Shown piece after piece: positions 1 to 6,281 of a stretch of 7,316 nt of DNA. The stretch spans positions 1 to 7,316 of the forward strand of contig JAKONB010000395.1 in assembly GCA_022702195.1 (NCBI GenBank). Reading direction: 5' to 3'. The notes beneath the pieces are model-generated. The model was not told the origin of the DNA, searched no databases, and was given only the letters and a program-made list of their open reading frames with translations. The stretch comes from Beijerinckiaceae bacterium (lineage in GTDB: Bacteria > Pseudomonadota > Alphaproteobacteria > Rhizobiales > Beijerinckiaceae). The stretch's first letter is position 1, and each line of letters starts with the position of its first letter. Made by a program: the position numbers and the translations under genes.

Positions 1-1
1 C

Positions 2-160
2 GCGCCCAACGGCCAGTACGTGCTGTTCTTCCGCGATCCCGGCGGCCAGGGCGGCGGCAAGCTCTACATGGTCGACATCACCGGCAAGGTGGAGCAGCCG
101 GTCCCGACCCCGTCCTACGCCTCGGACCCGACCTGGTCGCCGCTGCTCTCGGGCAAATAA
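2..160 (+). CDS. tolB: TolB, C-terminal end (5' part lies outside the window)
   Basis: This is the last 52 codons of the periplasmic beta-propeller protein of the Tol-Pal system, which links the inner-membrane TolQRA complex to Pal and the outer membrane and supports envelope integrity and cell division. The visible end reads as the final propeller blade: APNGQYVLFFRDPGG, then KLYMVDITGK, then PVPTPSYASDPTWSPL shortly before a TAA stop. The FFRDPGG stretch and the VPTP..ASDP.WSPL ending are what I recognise as the alphaproteobacterial TolB C-terminus. The frame is open from base 2, so the start is upstream of the window. The next gene is convergent and its stop is 13 bp away, so pal does not follow directly. 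No T-tract terminator is seen on this strand after the stop. Family assignment is by recognition of a short stretch, but the match is distinctive. Confidence 0.88.
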   Translation, partial: APNGQYVLFFRDPGGQGGGKLYMVDITGKVEQPVPTPSYASDPTWSPLLSGK

Positions 161-173
161 GCCTCGGGCAGAT

Positions 174-3100
174 CTACGAAAAACCACCTGCGCCGGATGG
201 CGGTTCCGGCGCGGCGCGGGCCAGGCGCAGAGCCTCGCCCAGCCTGGCGCGGCTCGCCTCGCGCAAGCGCGTCAGGCCGAGATGGGCGGCCATCCGCTCC
301 ACCGCATCCGCCGCCTGACCGGACGGGTCGAGCGTCTGCGCGAGGCCGGCGAGCTCGGCCAGGGGGATGTCGGCGAGGTCGCGGGGCGCGCCCTCGGCGG
401 GGCGGAAGGGCACCGGACGGCCGGGTTCGACGCCGTCGGGCCACAAGACCATGCGGCCCTCCTCGACGCTGCGCGGGATTGCAACGTCGACAGCTCCCTG
501 CAACCGCGCGCGCAATCGCGCGGTCACGCGAGTGAAGCCGTGCGCACGCATCAACCTGCTGACAACAAGATCGAAAAACACCGGCCCCTCGGCGGCGATC
601 ACCTGTTCGACCATCGCGCGGAGCCGATCGTCGTACGCCATTGAATAAAACCGCTCCGGTTGCGGATCGTGCCCGGCCAGATCGGCGGCCCGGTAGCGGA
701 CGGGCGGAGGTGCCGGTTTCGCGTGCGGACGGGCTGCCTCCGCGACCACCGGCTCGGCGCGCGCGGAGTCGAGGTCCGCCCGCAGGGCCGCGTCGAGGCG
801 GTCGAGGGCGCCGTCCGCGTCGATCCACCAAGCGGTGCTCCAGACCCGGTGCAGGCGCCAGCCGAGATCGGTGAGCACGGCGTGGCGCAGGCGGTCGCGG
901 TCGCGCGCGGTGGCGGCGGAATGGTAGGTCGCCCCGTCGCACTCGACGCCGGCAAGGTAGCGTCCGGGCGCGTCCGGATGGACGATCCCGAGATCGATGC
1001 GGAACGACGAGACGCCGATCTGCGGCACCACCCGCCAGCCCCGCCCCTCCAGCGCCGCCATCACGGCGGCCTCGAACGGCGAGTCCACGTCGCGTCCGGT
1101 GGGCGCGGCGGCCGCCTCCAGCGCCGGCATCCCGCGCTCGGCGAAGTCCAAAAAGTGCTTGAAGTCGCGGATGCCGCGGGCGGCCCCCCGCCCGAGGTCG
1201 ATCTGGTCGGGCCGGATCGAGGCGAACACCACCGATTCGCGCCGGGCGCGCGTGATGGCGACGTTGAGCCGGCGGTGGCCGCCCTCGCGGTTGAGCGAGC
1301 TGATCTGGCCGGTGATCCGCCCGGCCGCGTCCGGCCCCACAGCCACCGAGAACAGGATTGCGTCGCGCTCGTCGCCCTGCACCGTCTCGAGGTTCTTCAC
1401 GAAGACCGGCTCGGCCGTCGCGCGCGGATCGAAATGGCGCTCCAGGCCCGGATCGGCCCGGCGCTCGGCATCGAGCAGGTTCTCGATCAACCGCTGCTGC
1501 TCGCCGTTGAAGGTGACGATGCCGAGCGAATCGGTGGCGGCCGGATCGCGCAGGCGCGCCACCAGGTCCGCCACCACGGCGCGGGCCTCCGGCCGGTTCA
1601 CCCGCGCGCCGCCGCGCTCGTAGAGCCCGTCGGCCACCGGAATCAGGCGCACGGCCCGGTCGGCGGTGACCGGGGACGGGAAGGTGACGAGGCCGCCGCG
1701 ATAATAGTGGCGGTTGGAGAAGGCGATCAGGCTCTCGTGGCGGCTGCGGTAATGCCAGGCGAGGCGCCGCTGCGGCAGGGCGGCGGCGAGGCATTCGTCG
1801 AGGATGCTCTCCTGGTCGGGCACGTCCGCCGCGTCGGGTCCGTCCTCGCCGATCCGCTCGCCCACCTGGGTCGGCGGCAATTGCTCGGGATCGCCGACGA
1901 TCACGGTCTGGCGGCCTCGGGCGATGGCGCCGATGGCGTCCCAGGGGGCGATCTGCGAGGCCTCGTCGAAGATCACCACGTCGAAGGGCGCGGCCTCGGC
2001 CGGCCAGTGCTGGGCGACGGAGAGCGGGCTCATCATCACGCAGGGGGTCAGGCGGGTGAGCGCGTGGGGCAGGCGCGCGAACAGGCTGCGCAGGGGCAGG
2101 TGCCGGGCGCGCTTGGCGATCTCGCGGGCCAGGAGTCCCCATTCGGATTCGGTCCCGAACGCCCCCGGCACGGCGCCGATCCGCCCCCGCACCGCCGGCC
2201 CGGCCAGGGCGCCGAGCCGCGCATCGGCCTCGCGAAAACGGTCGATCGCGGCGGCGTGATTCTGGCCGAGGAAGCCGCGCAGCCGGGGATCGTGCGTCAC
2301 CACATGGTCGATCCACCAGCGCGCATAGGCGTTCTCGAACGCGGCCGGAATCGCCTCTGCCCGCAGGCCCCCGGCCGCGATCGCCGCCACCAGGGGGCCG
2401 AGCCCGGCCCGCTCGGCCTCCCGCGCGGCGAGGCGCCAGCCGGTCCAGGCCTGGGCCTTGGGCAGGGCGGCGGACCAGCGCGCCGCGATGGACAGGGTCT
2501 CGCCGAGCCAGTCGCCCGGTTCGGGGATGGCGGTTTCTCCCTCCCCCGTGCGGGGAGGGATCAAGGGTGGGGGCGGCTCAGGATCGGGCGCAGCGGTGCC
2601 TCCCGAACCACCTCCATCTCCCACTCCTCCCCGCAAGGGGGAGGTGGGCGCGTTGCGCTCCGCCAAGGACGACGTGTGAACCTCGGAGCCTCTGAAGTGG
2701 GGAGACCCGCGCTCGCTCCCGGCGGCCCCGGGCGTGCCGCAGCCGAGGGGGCGGTCGGGCCGGTCGCGGCCCGCGAGGCGGTTCAGGGCCTCGATCGCCT
2801 GGAGGGCGGGGCGGCGCGCCTGGACGAGGCGGTCCCGGGCGCGGGCGAGGGTGCCGCCCGGCTCCAGGCTTCCGTCGCGGGCGGCGAGGAGGTCGCCGAG
2901 CCGCGCCCGCAGGGCTTCCCCGCCGCCGGCATGGGGCGCGAGCCGGGCCAGCGCCGGGGCGATCCGGGTCGCCCAGGTCAGGGCCGGCGTGAACAGCTCG
3001 GGGGAGGCGTGGGGGTCGGACCAGCCGGGACCGAATCCCGAAAACGCCCGTTCCAGCAGTCCGGCCAGGGCCGGGCCGGCCGCGCGCAGGCGTCCGAGCT

Positions 3101-4097
3101 CGGCCAGGAGGGCGAGGTCCGGCCCAAGATCGCCGGGCAGCTTCCCCTGCGCCGCGGAGGCCAGCACCCGGCGGACGCGCTTGCGCCGGACGGCGCGGAC
3201 CAGGAGGTTGGCGTCCTGCGCCGCGCGCCATTCCGCCAGGAGGCGAGCGGGATCGGCGGCCTGGACCAAGGCGCCGTAGCGGCCCGTCAAGCGGCCTTCG
3301 AGCCCCGCCCGCTCCGCCGCGTGCCGCTGCCGCGCCTCCACGGCCCGGCGCAGCGCCGGCCCGTCGGGACCGGCGAAGATCAGGCCGGCCCGCGCCTCGG
3401 GGCGGATCAGGGCGCCGCTCAGCGCGACGAGGGCGCGGGTCCCGTCCCAGGTCGCGGCGGCGGCGGCGAGTCCGAGAGGCTCGCCGAAGGCGCGGATGGC
3501 CGCGGCGAAGGGCGGCAGCGTCCGGCTCAGGTCGGCCAGCGCCCGCTCCATCTCGGCCCGCCACAGGGGCGACCACTCCGCCGGGCCGATCTCCCGCAGC
3601 AGATGCTCCGCCACCGGATCGACGGAGGGCAGCCGGGTGGCAAGCTCCGCCGCCCATGCGCGCAGACGCGCCAGGGTCCGGGAATCGTGCGTGGTGTGAT
3701 CGGGCCAGGACAGGACGATCCCGTCCCGCCTGTCCCGTTCGGCGATGACCCGGCCGAGGGCGGCATGGGCGGTCAGTCCGTTTTCACGTGAATCATGCAG
3801 GCCCGCCACGAGGCCGTTCAGGTCGTCGCGGGCGCGGGCGAGGTCGGCGGCGGCCTCGTCCCAGGGCACGGCCTCCGACCCACGGGCGGCCCAGGCCTCA
3901 CGCAATTGCCCGAGCACATGGGTCTTCTGCGCCTTGGCCGCGTGCACCTCCAGGCAGCAGGGGCCGAGCCCCACCGCGTCGAGGCGGCGGCGGACCACGT
4001 CGAGGGCGGCGGTCTTCTGCGAGACGAACAGAACCGTGCGCCCGAGCGCGAGGCACTGGGCGATCATGTTGGCGATGGTCTGGCTCTTGCCGGTGCC
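174..4097 (-). CDS. C-terminal fragment: SF1 helicase core, PD-(D/E)xK nuclease and DUF3320
   Basis: The frame resumes with GTGKSQTIANM (684-694), the second half of Walker A with Lys687. Helicase motifs follow in order: FDEASQ (1393-1398, motif II), GDPEQLPPTQ (1418-1427, motif III), WHYRSRHE (1464-1471, motif IV), QGDERD (1590-1595, motif V) and LNVAITRARR (1627-1636, motif VI), typical of UPF1-like COG1112 enzymes. A Vsr/DUF559-like nuclease fold follows: FEAAV at 1691, RIDLGI with Asp1718, GVECDGATYH with Glu1735 and Asp1737, ARDRDRLR, then WSTAWW at 1769-1774. These candidate catalytic residues look intact. DUF3320 begins at FYSMAYDDRLR (1833). Residues about 1140-1206 are a low-complexity palindromic-repeat insert. 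The frame is also open upstream of 4097, to 4427, but translates to non-family sequence there. The first ATG in frame after the break is 4067-4065 (Met694), which would give 1297 residues without Walker A. No separate promoter is evident. Confidence 0.78.
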   Translation of the reverse strand, partial: GTGKSQTIANMIAQCLALGRTVLFVSQKTAALDVVRRRLDAVGLGPCCLEVHAAKAQKTHVLGQLREAWAARGSEAVPWDEAAADLARARDDLNGLVAGLHDSRENGLTAHAALGRVIAERDRRDGIVLSWPDHTTHDSRTLARLRAWAAELATRLPSVDPVAEHLLREIGPAEWSPLWRAEMERALADLSRTLPPFAAAIRAFGEPLGLAAAAATWDGTRALVALSGALIRPEARAGLIFAGPDGPALRRAVEARQRHAAERAGLEGRLTGRYGALVQAADPARLLAEWRAAQDANLLVRAVRRKRVRRVLASAAQGKLPGDLGPDLALLAELGRLRAAGPALAGLLERAFSGFGPGWSDPHASPELFTPALTWATRIAPALARLAPHAGGGEALRARLGDLLAARDGSLEPGGTLARARDRLVQARRPALQAIEALNRLAGRDRPDRPLGCGTPGAAGSERGSPHFRGSEVHTSSLAERNAPTSPLRGGVGDGGGSGGTAAPDPEPPPPLIPPRTGEGETAIPEPGDWLGETLSIAARWSAALPKAQAWTGWRLAAREAERAGLGPLVAAIAAGGLRAEAIPAAFENAYARWWIDHVVTHDPRLRGFLGQNHAAAIDRFREADARLGALAGPAVRGRIGAVPGAFGTESEWGLLAREIAKRARHLPLRSLFARLPHALTRLTPCVMMSPLSVAQHWPAEAAPFDVVIFDEASQIAPWDAIGAIARGRQTVIVGDPEQLPPTQVGERIGEDGPDAADVPDQESILDECLAAALPQRRLAWHYRSRHESLIAFSNRHYYRGGLVTFPSPVTADRAVRLIPVADGLYERGGARVNRPEARAVVADLVARLRDPAATDSLGIVTFNGEQQRLIENLLDAERRADPGLERHFDPRATAEPVFVKNLETVQGDERDAILFSVAVGPDAAGRITGQISSLNREGGHRRLNVAITRARRESVVFASIRPDQIDLGRGAARGIRDFKHFLDFAERGMPALEAAAAPTGRDVDSPFEAAVMAALEGRGWRVVPQIGVSSFRIDLGIVHPDAPGRYLAGVECDGATYHSAATARDRDRLRHAVLTDLGWRLHRVWSTAWWIDADGALDRLDAALRADLDSARAEPVVAEAARPHAKPAPPPVRYRAADLAGHDPQPERFYSMAYDDRLRAMVEQVIAAEGPVFFDLVVSRLMRAHGFTRVTARLRARLQGAVDVAIPRSVEEGRMVLWPDGVEPGRPVPFRPAEGAPRDLADIPLAELAGLAQTLDPSGQAADAVERMAAHLGLTRLREASRARLGEALRLARAAPEPPSGAGGFS
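179..212 (-). terminator. Possible weak intrinsic terminator overlapping the helicase stop codon
   Basis: GCGCCGG (190-196) and CCGGCGC (206-212) form a perfect 7-bp stem with a 9-nt loop. Read on the minus strand, it is followed by six bases and then five T (179-183) just before the TAG stop. The spacer between stem and T-tract is longer than ideal and the tract is short. On the plus strand, behind tolB, the same stem has no T-tract. Confidence 0.25.
2528..2725. repeat. GC-rich palindromic repeat element inserted in frame in the helicase gene
   Basis: Two copies of an arm face each other. The left arm has CCCTCCCC (2539-2546) pairing with GGGGAGGG (2552-2559) around a 5-nt loop. The right arm has CCTCCCC (2626-2632) pairing with GGGGAGG (2638-2644) around a 5-nt loop. 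The sequence continuing from each arm towards the centre is also related (GGGtGGGGGcGGcTCaGGA versus its imperfect counterpart), so the whole unit is an imperfect inverted repeat of about 110 bp. Flanking sequence out to about 2725 (coding-strand peptide RGSPHFRGSEVHTSSLAERN) probably belongs to the same element. It translates without a stop as Pro/Gly/Ser/Thr-rich residues, unlike the flanking helical helicase sequence. Similar repeats are common between genes in GC-rich alphaproteobacteria; boundaries are approximate. Confidence 0.65.
4064..4067 (-). promoter_or_regulatory. ATGA stop/start overlap after the frameshift
   Basis: The N-terminal frame stops at TGA (4066-4064), which overlaps an in-frame ATG (4067-4065) of the C-terminal frame at Met694 of ANMIAQ. 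This four-base overlap is the classic geometry for translational re-initiation. It could let the C-terminal 1297 residues be made from the same message. Whether it is used is unknown; the ATG is a native codon of the family sequence, so its position may be coincidence. Confidence 0.35.
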
Positions 4098-6145
4098 GGG
4101 GGGCCGAACAGGACGAAGTCCTTGCCCGCGGCCGCCGCCAGGATCGCGGCGAGCTGGGAGGAATCGGCCGAGAGCGGCGTGAACACCGTGTGGGGCGGGT
4201 GCTCGGCATCGAGCCGTTCGGGCGCCGGGAAACCCTGGGCATCGCCGTAGGGCAGATTGGGCGTGTCGAGGAGGTGGCGCACCAGCCGGTTGCGCTTGAG
4301 CAGGTCGGTGCGCTCGGCCAGATCCTTCCACATCAGGATCTTGGTGAAGGCGAAGGTGGCGAGCGTCACCTCGGGCACCACCTCGAAGCCCGGAAGATCG
4401 CGGACATGCCCGCGCAGGCTCCGCCACAGGGCCGCCACGTCGCGCCCCTCGCCGGGCAGGCCGGCCGCGAGATCCGGCATCGCCAGGGCGAAATCCTGGC
4501 GCAGCATCTCCACCAGGGTGGGGTTGAGGCGCGCCTCCGCCTCGTCGCGCACCAGCCGGAAGCCGGCGCGGACGCTGGTGCGGGTGAGGCTCACCGGCAC
4601 GAGGAGGAGCGGCGCGCGCACCGGGGCCATGCCCTCCCCCCGGCTCCAGGCGAGGAAACCGAAGGCGAGGTGAAGCGGGTTGGCGCCCCCCTCCTCCAGG
4701 CCGGTGCGGGCCTGCCGGAACAGGTCGGTGAGCCGGGTCTCCAGATCCTCCGCGTCCGACCCGGTGAGGATCTCGTCGGGGCCGGCCTGCGCGATGGACC
4801 CCGCATCGCCACCCGCCTCCGCCCGCGCGAGCAGGCGCAGGCTCGCTCCCCCGGCGAGCTGCGCCGCCAGGGCATCGGGATCGGGCACGCGGAGCGCGAT
4901 GGCGGCCTTGCCGGGTTTGAAGTTCAGGAGCCGGTTGCGCAGGGTCAGGTCGAGGAGGCGCCGCGTCCAGATCTCCAGGCGGTCGCGCGGCGGCGGCTCG
5001 GCCCGGACCGTCGGACCCGCGGGCCTGCCCTCGGCGAAGACCGGCGGCGGCGCGAAGGCCAGCCGCGATGGGGCGGCGGCGGCCGTGGCCCCCGGGAGGG
5101 GGGTGGCCTGCATGGCGAGGGGCCGGATGCCGGCGGCGCGCGCCCGGCGCAGGTCGAGGGCCATCACGAAGGCGTCGGCCGCCCCCTCGTCGATCAGGCG
5201 CGCCCCGGCCGCCACGGCATCGGCGAAGCGGGCCGGCGGCGCCTGGGTGAGCCGGGTCGTCTCGATCAGGATCAGCTCGTCGAGGTCCCGGCGCTTGCGC
5301 AGGGCCTGGGCGTCCGCGCCGAGGGCGCCGGGCAGCCGCGCGTCGTCGAGCCAGAGCCCGACGCCGGCCTGGCCCCGCGTGAGCACGAGGAGCGGGTTCA
5401 GCCCCGCCCGCTCGAAGCCAGCCGCCAGCAGCAGGGCGAGGTCGAGGCCGGTCGCCGCGCCGTGCGCGACGATCTCACCGGGCGCACGCACGGCCTGCCC
5501 GGCGCCCGCGAAGCTCTCGGGTGGGGGGATATCGATGAGCCCCCGGTCGGCCAGGGCCGCAAAGAACGCCTGGGCCATCTCCCAGACGCGGGCGCGGGTG
5601 CCGCCGCGATAGCCGTCGAGGGCACCGGAGAGGCCGGCGCGGACGAGGTGGCCGGCGGCGGCGCGCAGCAAGCCATCCACGGCGGGATCGTCCGGGCGCA
5701 CGAAGGCGGCCAGGAGTTCGGGGGCGGCCTCGGCACCACTCCAATGGTTGGCGGGCAGAAGCCGCAGTTCGGCGCGGGTGCGGGCGATCTCCTCCCCAGC
5801 CATCCGGGCGACCAGGGTGAGGGTGCAGGGCGCGCTCTCGCGCAGGTCCGCCAGGGCCGCGCCGTCGAGGGAGAGGGCGGGCGCGTCGATCCGGTGAAGC
5901 CCGCCGGGTCCGATCCGGTCGATGGTGAGACTCAGCGGGCGCAGGATCGCCGGAACGGCGTCGAGGCTGAGCGCCACGTTCGTGAGGTCGCTGTCCGAAC
6001 GATTCTCGACAGTGATCGCGCGGATGACCGGCACGGCGTTCTGCCACGCGGCGGCGCCGAAAGGGTCGCCGGTGACGCAGGTGAGCCGGCAGCGTCGAGC
6101 GGACTCGGACGTCTCGGCCAAATCGGGCGCCGCCGTCTCGGCCAT
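4064..6145 (-). CDS. N-terminal fragment: beta-sandwich, transglutaminase-like and DUF4011 regions
   Basis: The open frame runs 693 codons; the first 683 are authentic and the last ten (APARARPSPT) are out of frame after the lost base. Residues about 10-150 alternate in strand-like fashion (VIRAITVENRS, CTLTLVARMAG) and end in LLPANHWSG, resembling the Ig-like N-terminus of DUF4011 proteins. Residues 221-268 resemble a transglutaminase-like segment, but where I expect a GTCLDLA motif it reads ATGLDLA (Gly233), and where I expect GHAFVG it reads GQAGVG (Gln259), so the Cys and His of the triad appear lost. The DUF4011 signature is clear: RDRLEIW at 387-393 and LLDLTLRNRLLNF at 397-409. The region near 540-600 (APLLLVPVSLTR, LNPTLVEMLRQDF) and TPNLPYGDAQGFP also fit the family. 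The frame reaches FVLFGPP at 677-683, the first half of Walker A, then goes wrong. If the frameshift is real, this piece could be made alone but would lack the P-loop lysine. Confidence 0.8.
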   Translation of the reverse strand: MAETAAPDLAETSESARRCRLTCVTGDPFGAAAWQNAVPVIRAITVENRSDSDLTNVALSLDAVPAILRPLSLTIDRIGPGGLHRIDAPALSLDGAALADLRESAPCTLTLVARMAGEEIARTRAELRLLPANHWSGAEAAPELLAAFVRPDDPAVDGLLRAAAGHLVRAGLSGALDGYRGGTRARVWEMAQAFFAALADRGLIDIPPPESFAGAGQAVRAPGEIVAHGAATGLDLALLLAAGFERAGLNPLLVLTRGQAGVGLWLDDARLPGALGADAQALRKRRDLDELILIETTRLTQAPPARFADAVAAGARLIDEGAADAFVMALDLRRARAAGIRPLAMQATPLPGATAAAAPSRLAFAPPPVFAEGRPAGPTVRAEPPPRDRLEIWTRRLLDLTLRNRLLNFKPGKAAIALRVPDPDALAAQLAGGASLRLLARAEAGGDAGSIAQAGPDEILTGSDAEDLETRLTDLFRQARTGLEEGGANPLHLAFGFLAWSRGEGMAPVRAPLLLVPVSLTRTSVRAGFRLVRDEAEARLNPTLVEMLRQDFALAMPDLAAGLPGEGRDVAALWRSLRGHVRDLPGFEVVPEVTLATFAFTKILMWKDLAERTDLLKRNRLVRHLLDTPNLPYGDAQGFPAPERLDAEHPPHTVFTPLSADSSQLAAILAAAAGKDFVLFGPPAPARARPSPT
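4097..4103 (-). other. Frameshift site inside Walker A (C6 run on the coding strand)
   Basis: On the coding strand the P-loop region reads TTC GGC CCC CCG and then shifts; the family motif GPPGTGKS needs one more C or G here (GGC CCC CCG GGC ACC, or GGC CCC CCC GGC ACC). Upstream codons are in frame 6145, and downstream family sequence starts with GGC at 4097-4095. The net defect is one missing base, in or next to the homopolymer G6 at 4098-4103 of the top strand. A homopolymer is where both polymerase slippage and sequencing errors concentrate. Confidence 0.9.
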
Positions 6146-6154
6146 CGTGCCACG

Positions 6155-6160
6155 TCCCCC
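6155..6160 (-). promoter_or_regulatory. Ribosome binding site of the helicase gene
   Basis: The coding strand reads GGGGGA nine bases ahead of the ATG at 6145-6143. This supports that ATG as the start, and the beta-sandwich homology begins shortly after it. Confidence 0.5.
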
Positions 6161-6161
6161 G

Positions 6162-6176
6162 GAACCGCGACGGTTC
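6162..6176. repeat. Inverted repeat GAACCG-CGA-CGGTTC before the helicase start
   Basis: A perfect 6-bp inverted repeat with a 3-bp centre lies 17 bp upstream of the helicase start codon. The size fits a small dimeric repressor site, but it matches no operator I can name, and short palindromes arise by chance in GC-rich DNA. Confidence 0.35.
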
Positions 6177-6202
6177 TAGACGGCCGGCGCGCGCCCCGGC
6201 AA
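6175..6202 (-). promoter_or_regulatory. Weak candidate promoter of the helicase gene
   Basis: On the minus strand TTGCCG (6202-6197) and TCTAGA (6180-6175) are separated by 16 bp, a poor but possible -35/-10 pair ending about 30 bp before the start codon. The -10 overlaps a perfect inverted repeat, GAACCG-CGA-CGGTTC (6162-6176), which could be an operator. Match quality is low and other placements are possible. Confidence 0.2.
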
Positions 6203-6255
6203 GGCTCGACCACAGGGGCCGACACGGCGCGAAAGATCACGCCCGTGCAAGCAAC

Positions 6256-6272
6256 CTTGGAATGGTTCCATA
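6256..6272. promoter_or_regulatory. Irr/ICE-like iron control palindrome
   Basis: CTTGGAATGGTTCCATA contains TGGAA-TGG-TTCCA, a perfect 5-bp inverted repeat with the GAA-N3-TTC core of the rhizobial iron control element bound by Irr. Against the consensus as I recall it (TTTAGAAYNRTTCTAAA), 13 of 17 positions agree. It sits upstream of a candidate promoter and of an operon whose products look iron-related. Position and core are seen; binding by Irr is inference. Confidence 0.4.
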
Positions 6273-6281
6273 ACATAGCGA

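Larger units (their letters stand above)
174..6145 (-). pseudogene. Giant DUF4011 / SF1 helicase / MTES_1575 nuclease / DUF3320 gene, frameshifted in Walker A
   Basis: One gene is split by a single missing base at 4098-4103; restoring it gives a 1990-residue protein, a size I regard as usual for this family. Domain order: N-terminal beta-sandwich (about 10-150), transglutaminase-like module (about 180-290), DUF4011 (from about 387), UPF1-like SF1 helicase (about 660-1660), PD-(D/E)xK nuclease of MTES_1575 type (about 1691-1790), DUF3320 (about 1833-1885). The family is expected to be cytosolic and to couple ATP-driven nucleic acid translocation or unwinding to cleavage. Its cellular role is not established; related COG1112 helicases occur in anti-phage systems such as Mokosh. 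The start is the ATG at 6145-6143, preceded by GGGGGA (6160-6155) with 9-nt spacing. The stop is TAG at 176-174. A roughly 55-65 residue palindromic-repeat peptide interrupts it near 1140-1206. It is called a pseudogene because the sequence as written cannot give an intact ATPase; a sequencing indel is an equally good explanation. Confidence 0.8.

Noticed and set aside
190..212. An intrinsic terminator for tolB on the plus strand
   Set aside because: The stem is followed by GC-rich sequence without a T-tract; only the minus-strand reading has a short T5.
2535..2650. A CRISPR repeat pair
   Set aside because: The two similar units are inverted, not direct, there are only two, and the structure is explained by a palindromic repeat element.
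660..3791. A 1043-codon open frame on the plus strand opposite the helicase gene
   Set aside because: It is composed of Arg/Gly/Pro/Ala-rich sequence with no recognisable motif and lies antisense to conserved helicase and nuclease motifs. Long spurious frames are expected in DNA this GC-rich.
3783..3792. A perfect palindrome TTCACGTGAA inside the helicase gene
   Set aside because: It lies in the middle of coding sequence (HDSRENG) far from any start, and a single 10-bp palindrome in 7 kb is not surprising.
4098..4427. The upstream extension of the C-terminal helicase frame to an ATG at 4427
   Set aside because: Its translation here is Arg/Pro-rich noise, while the other minus-strand frame encodes good DUF4011-type sequence. 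The open frame exists but is not the real N-terminus.
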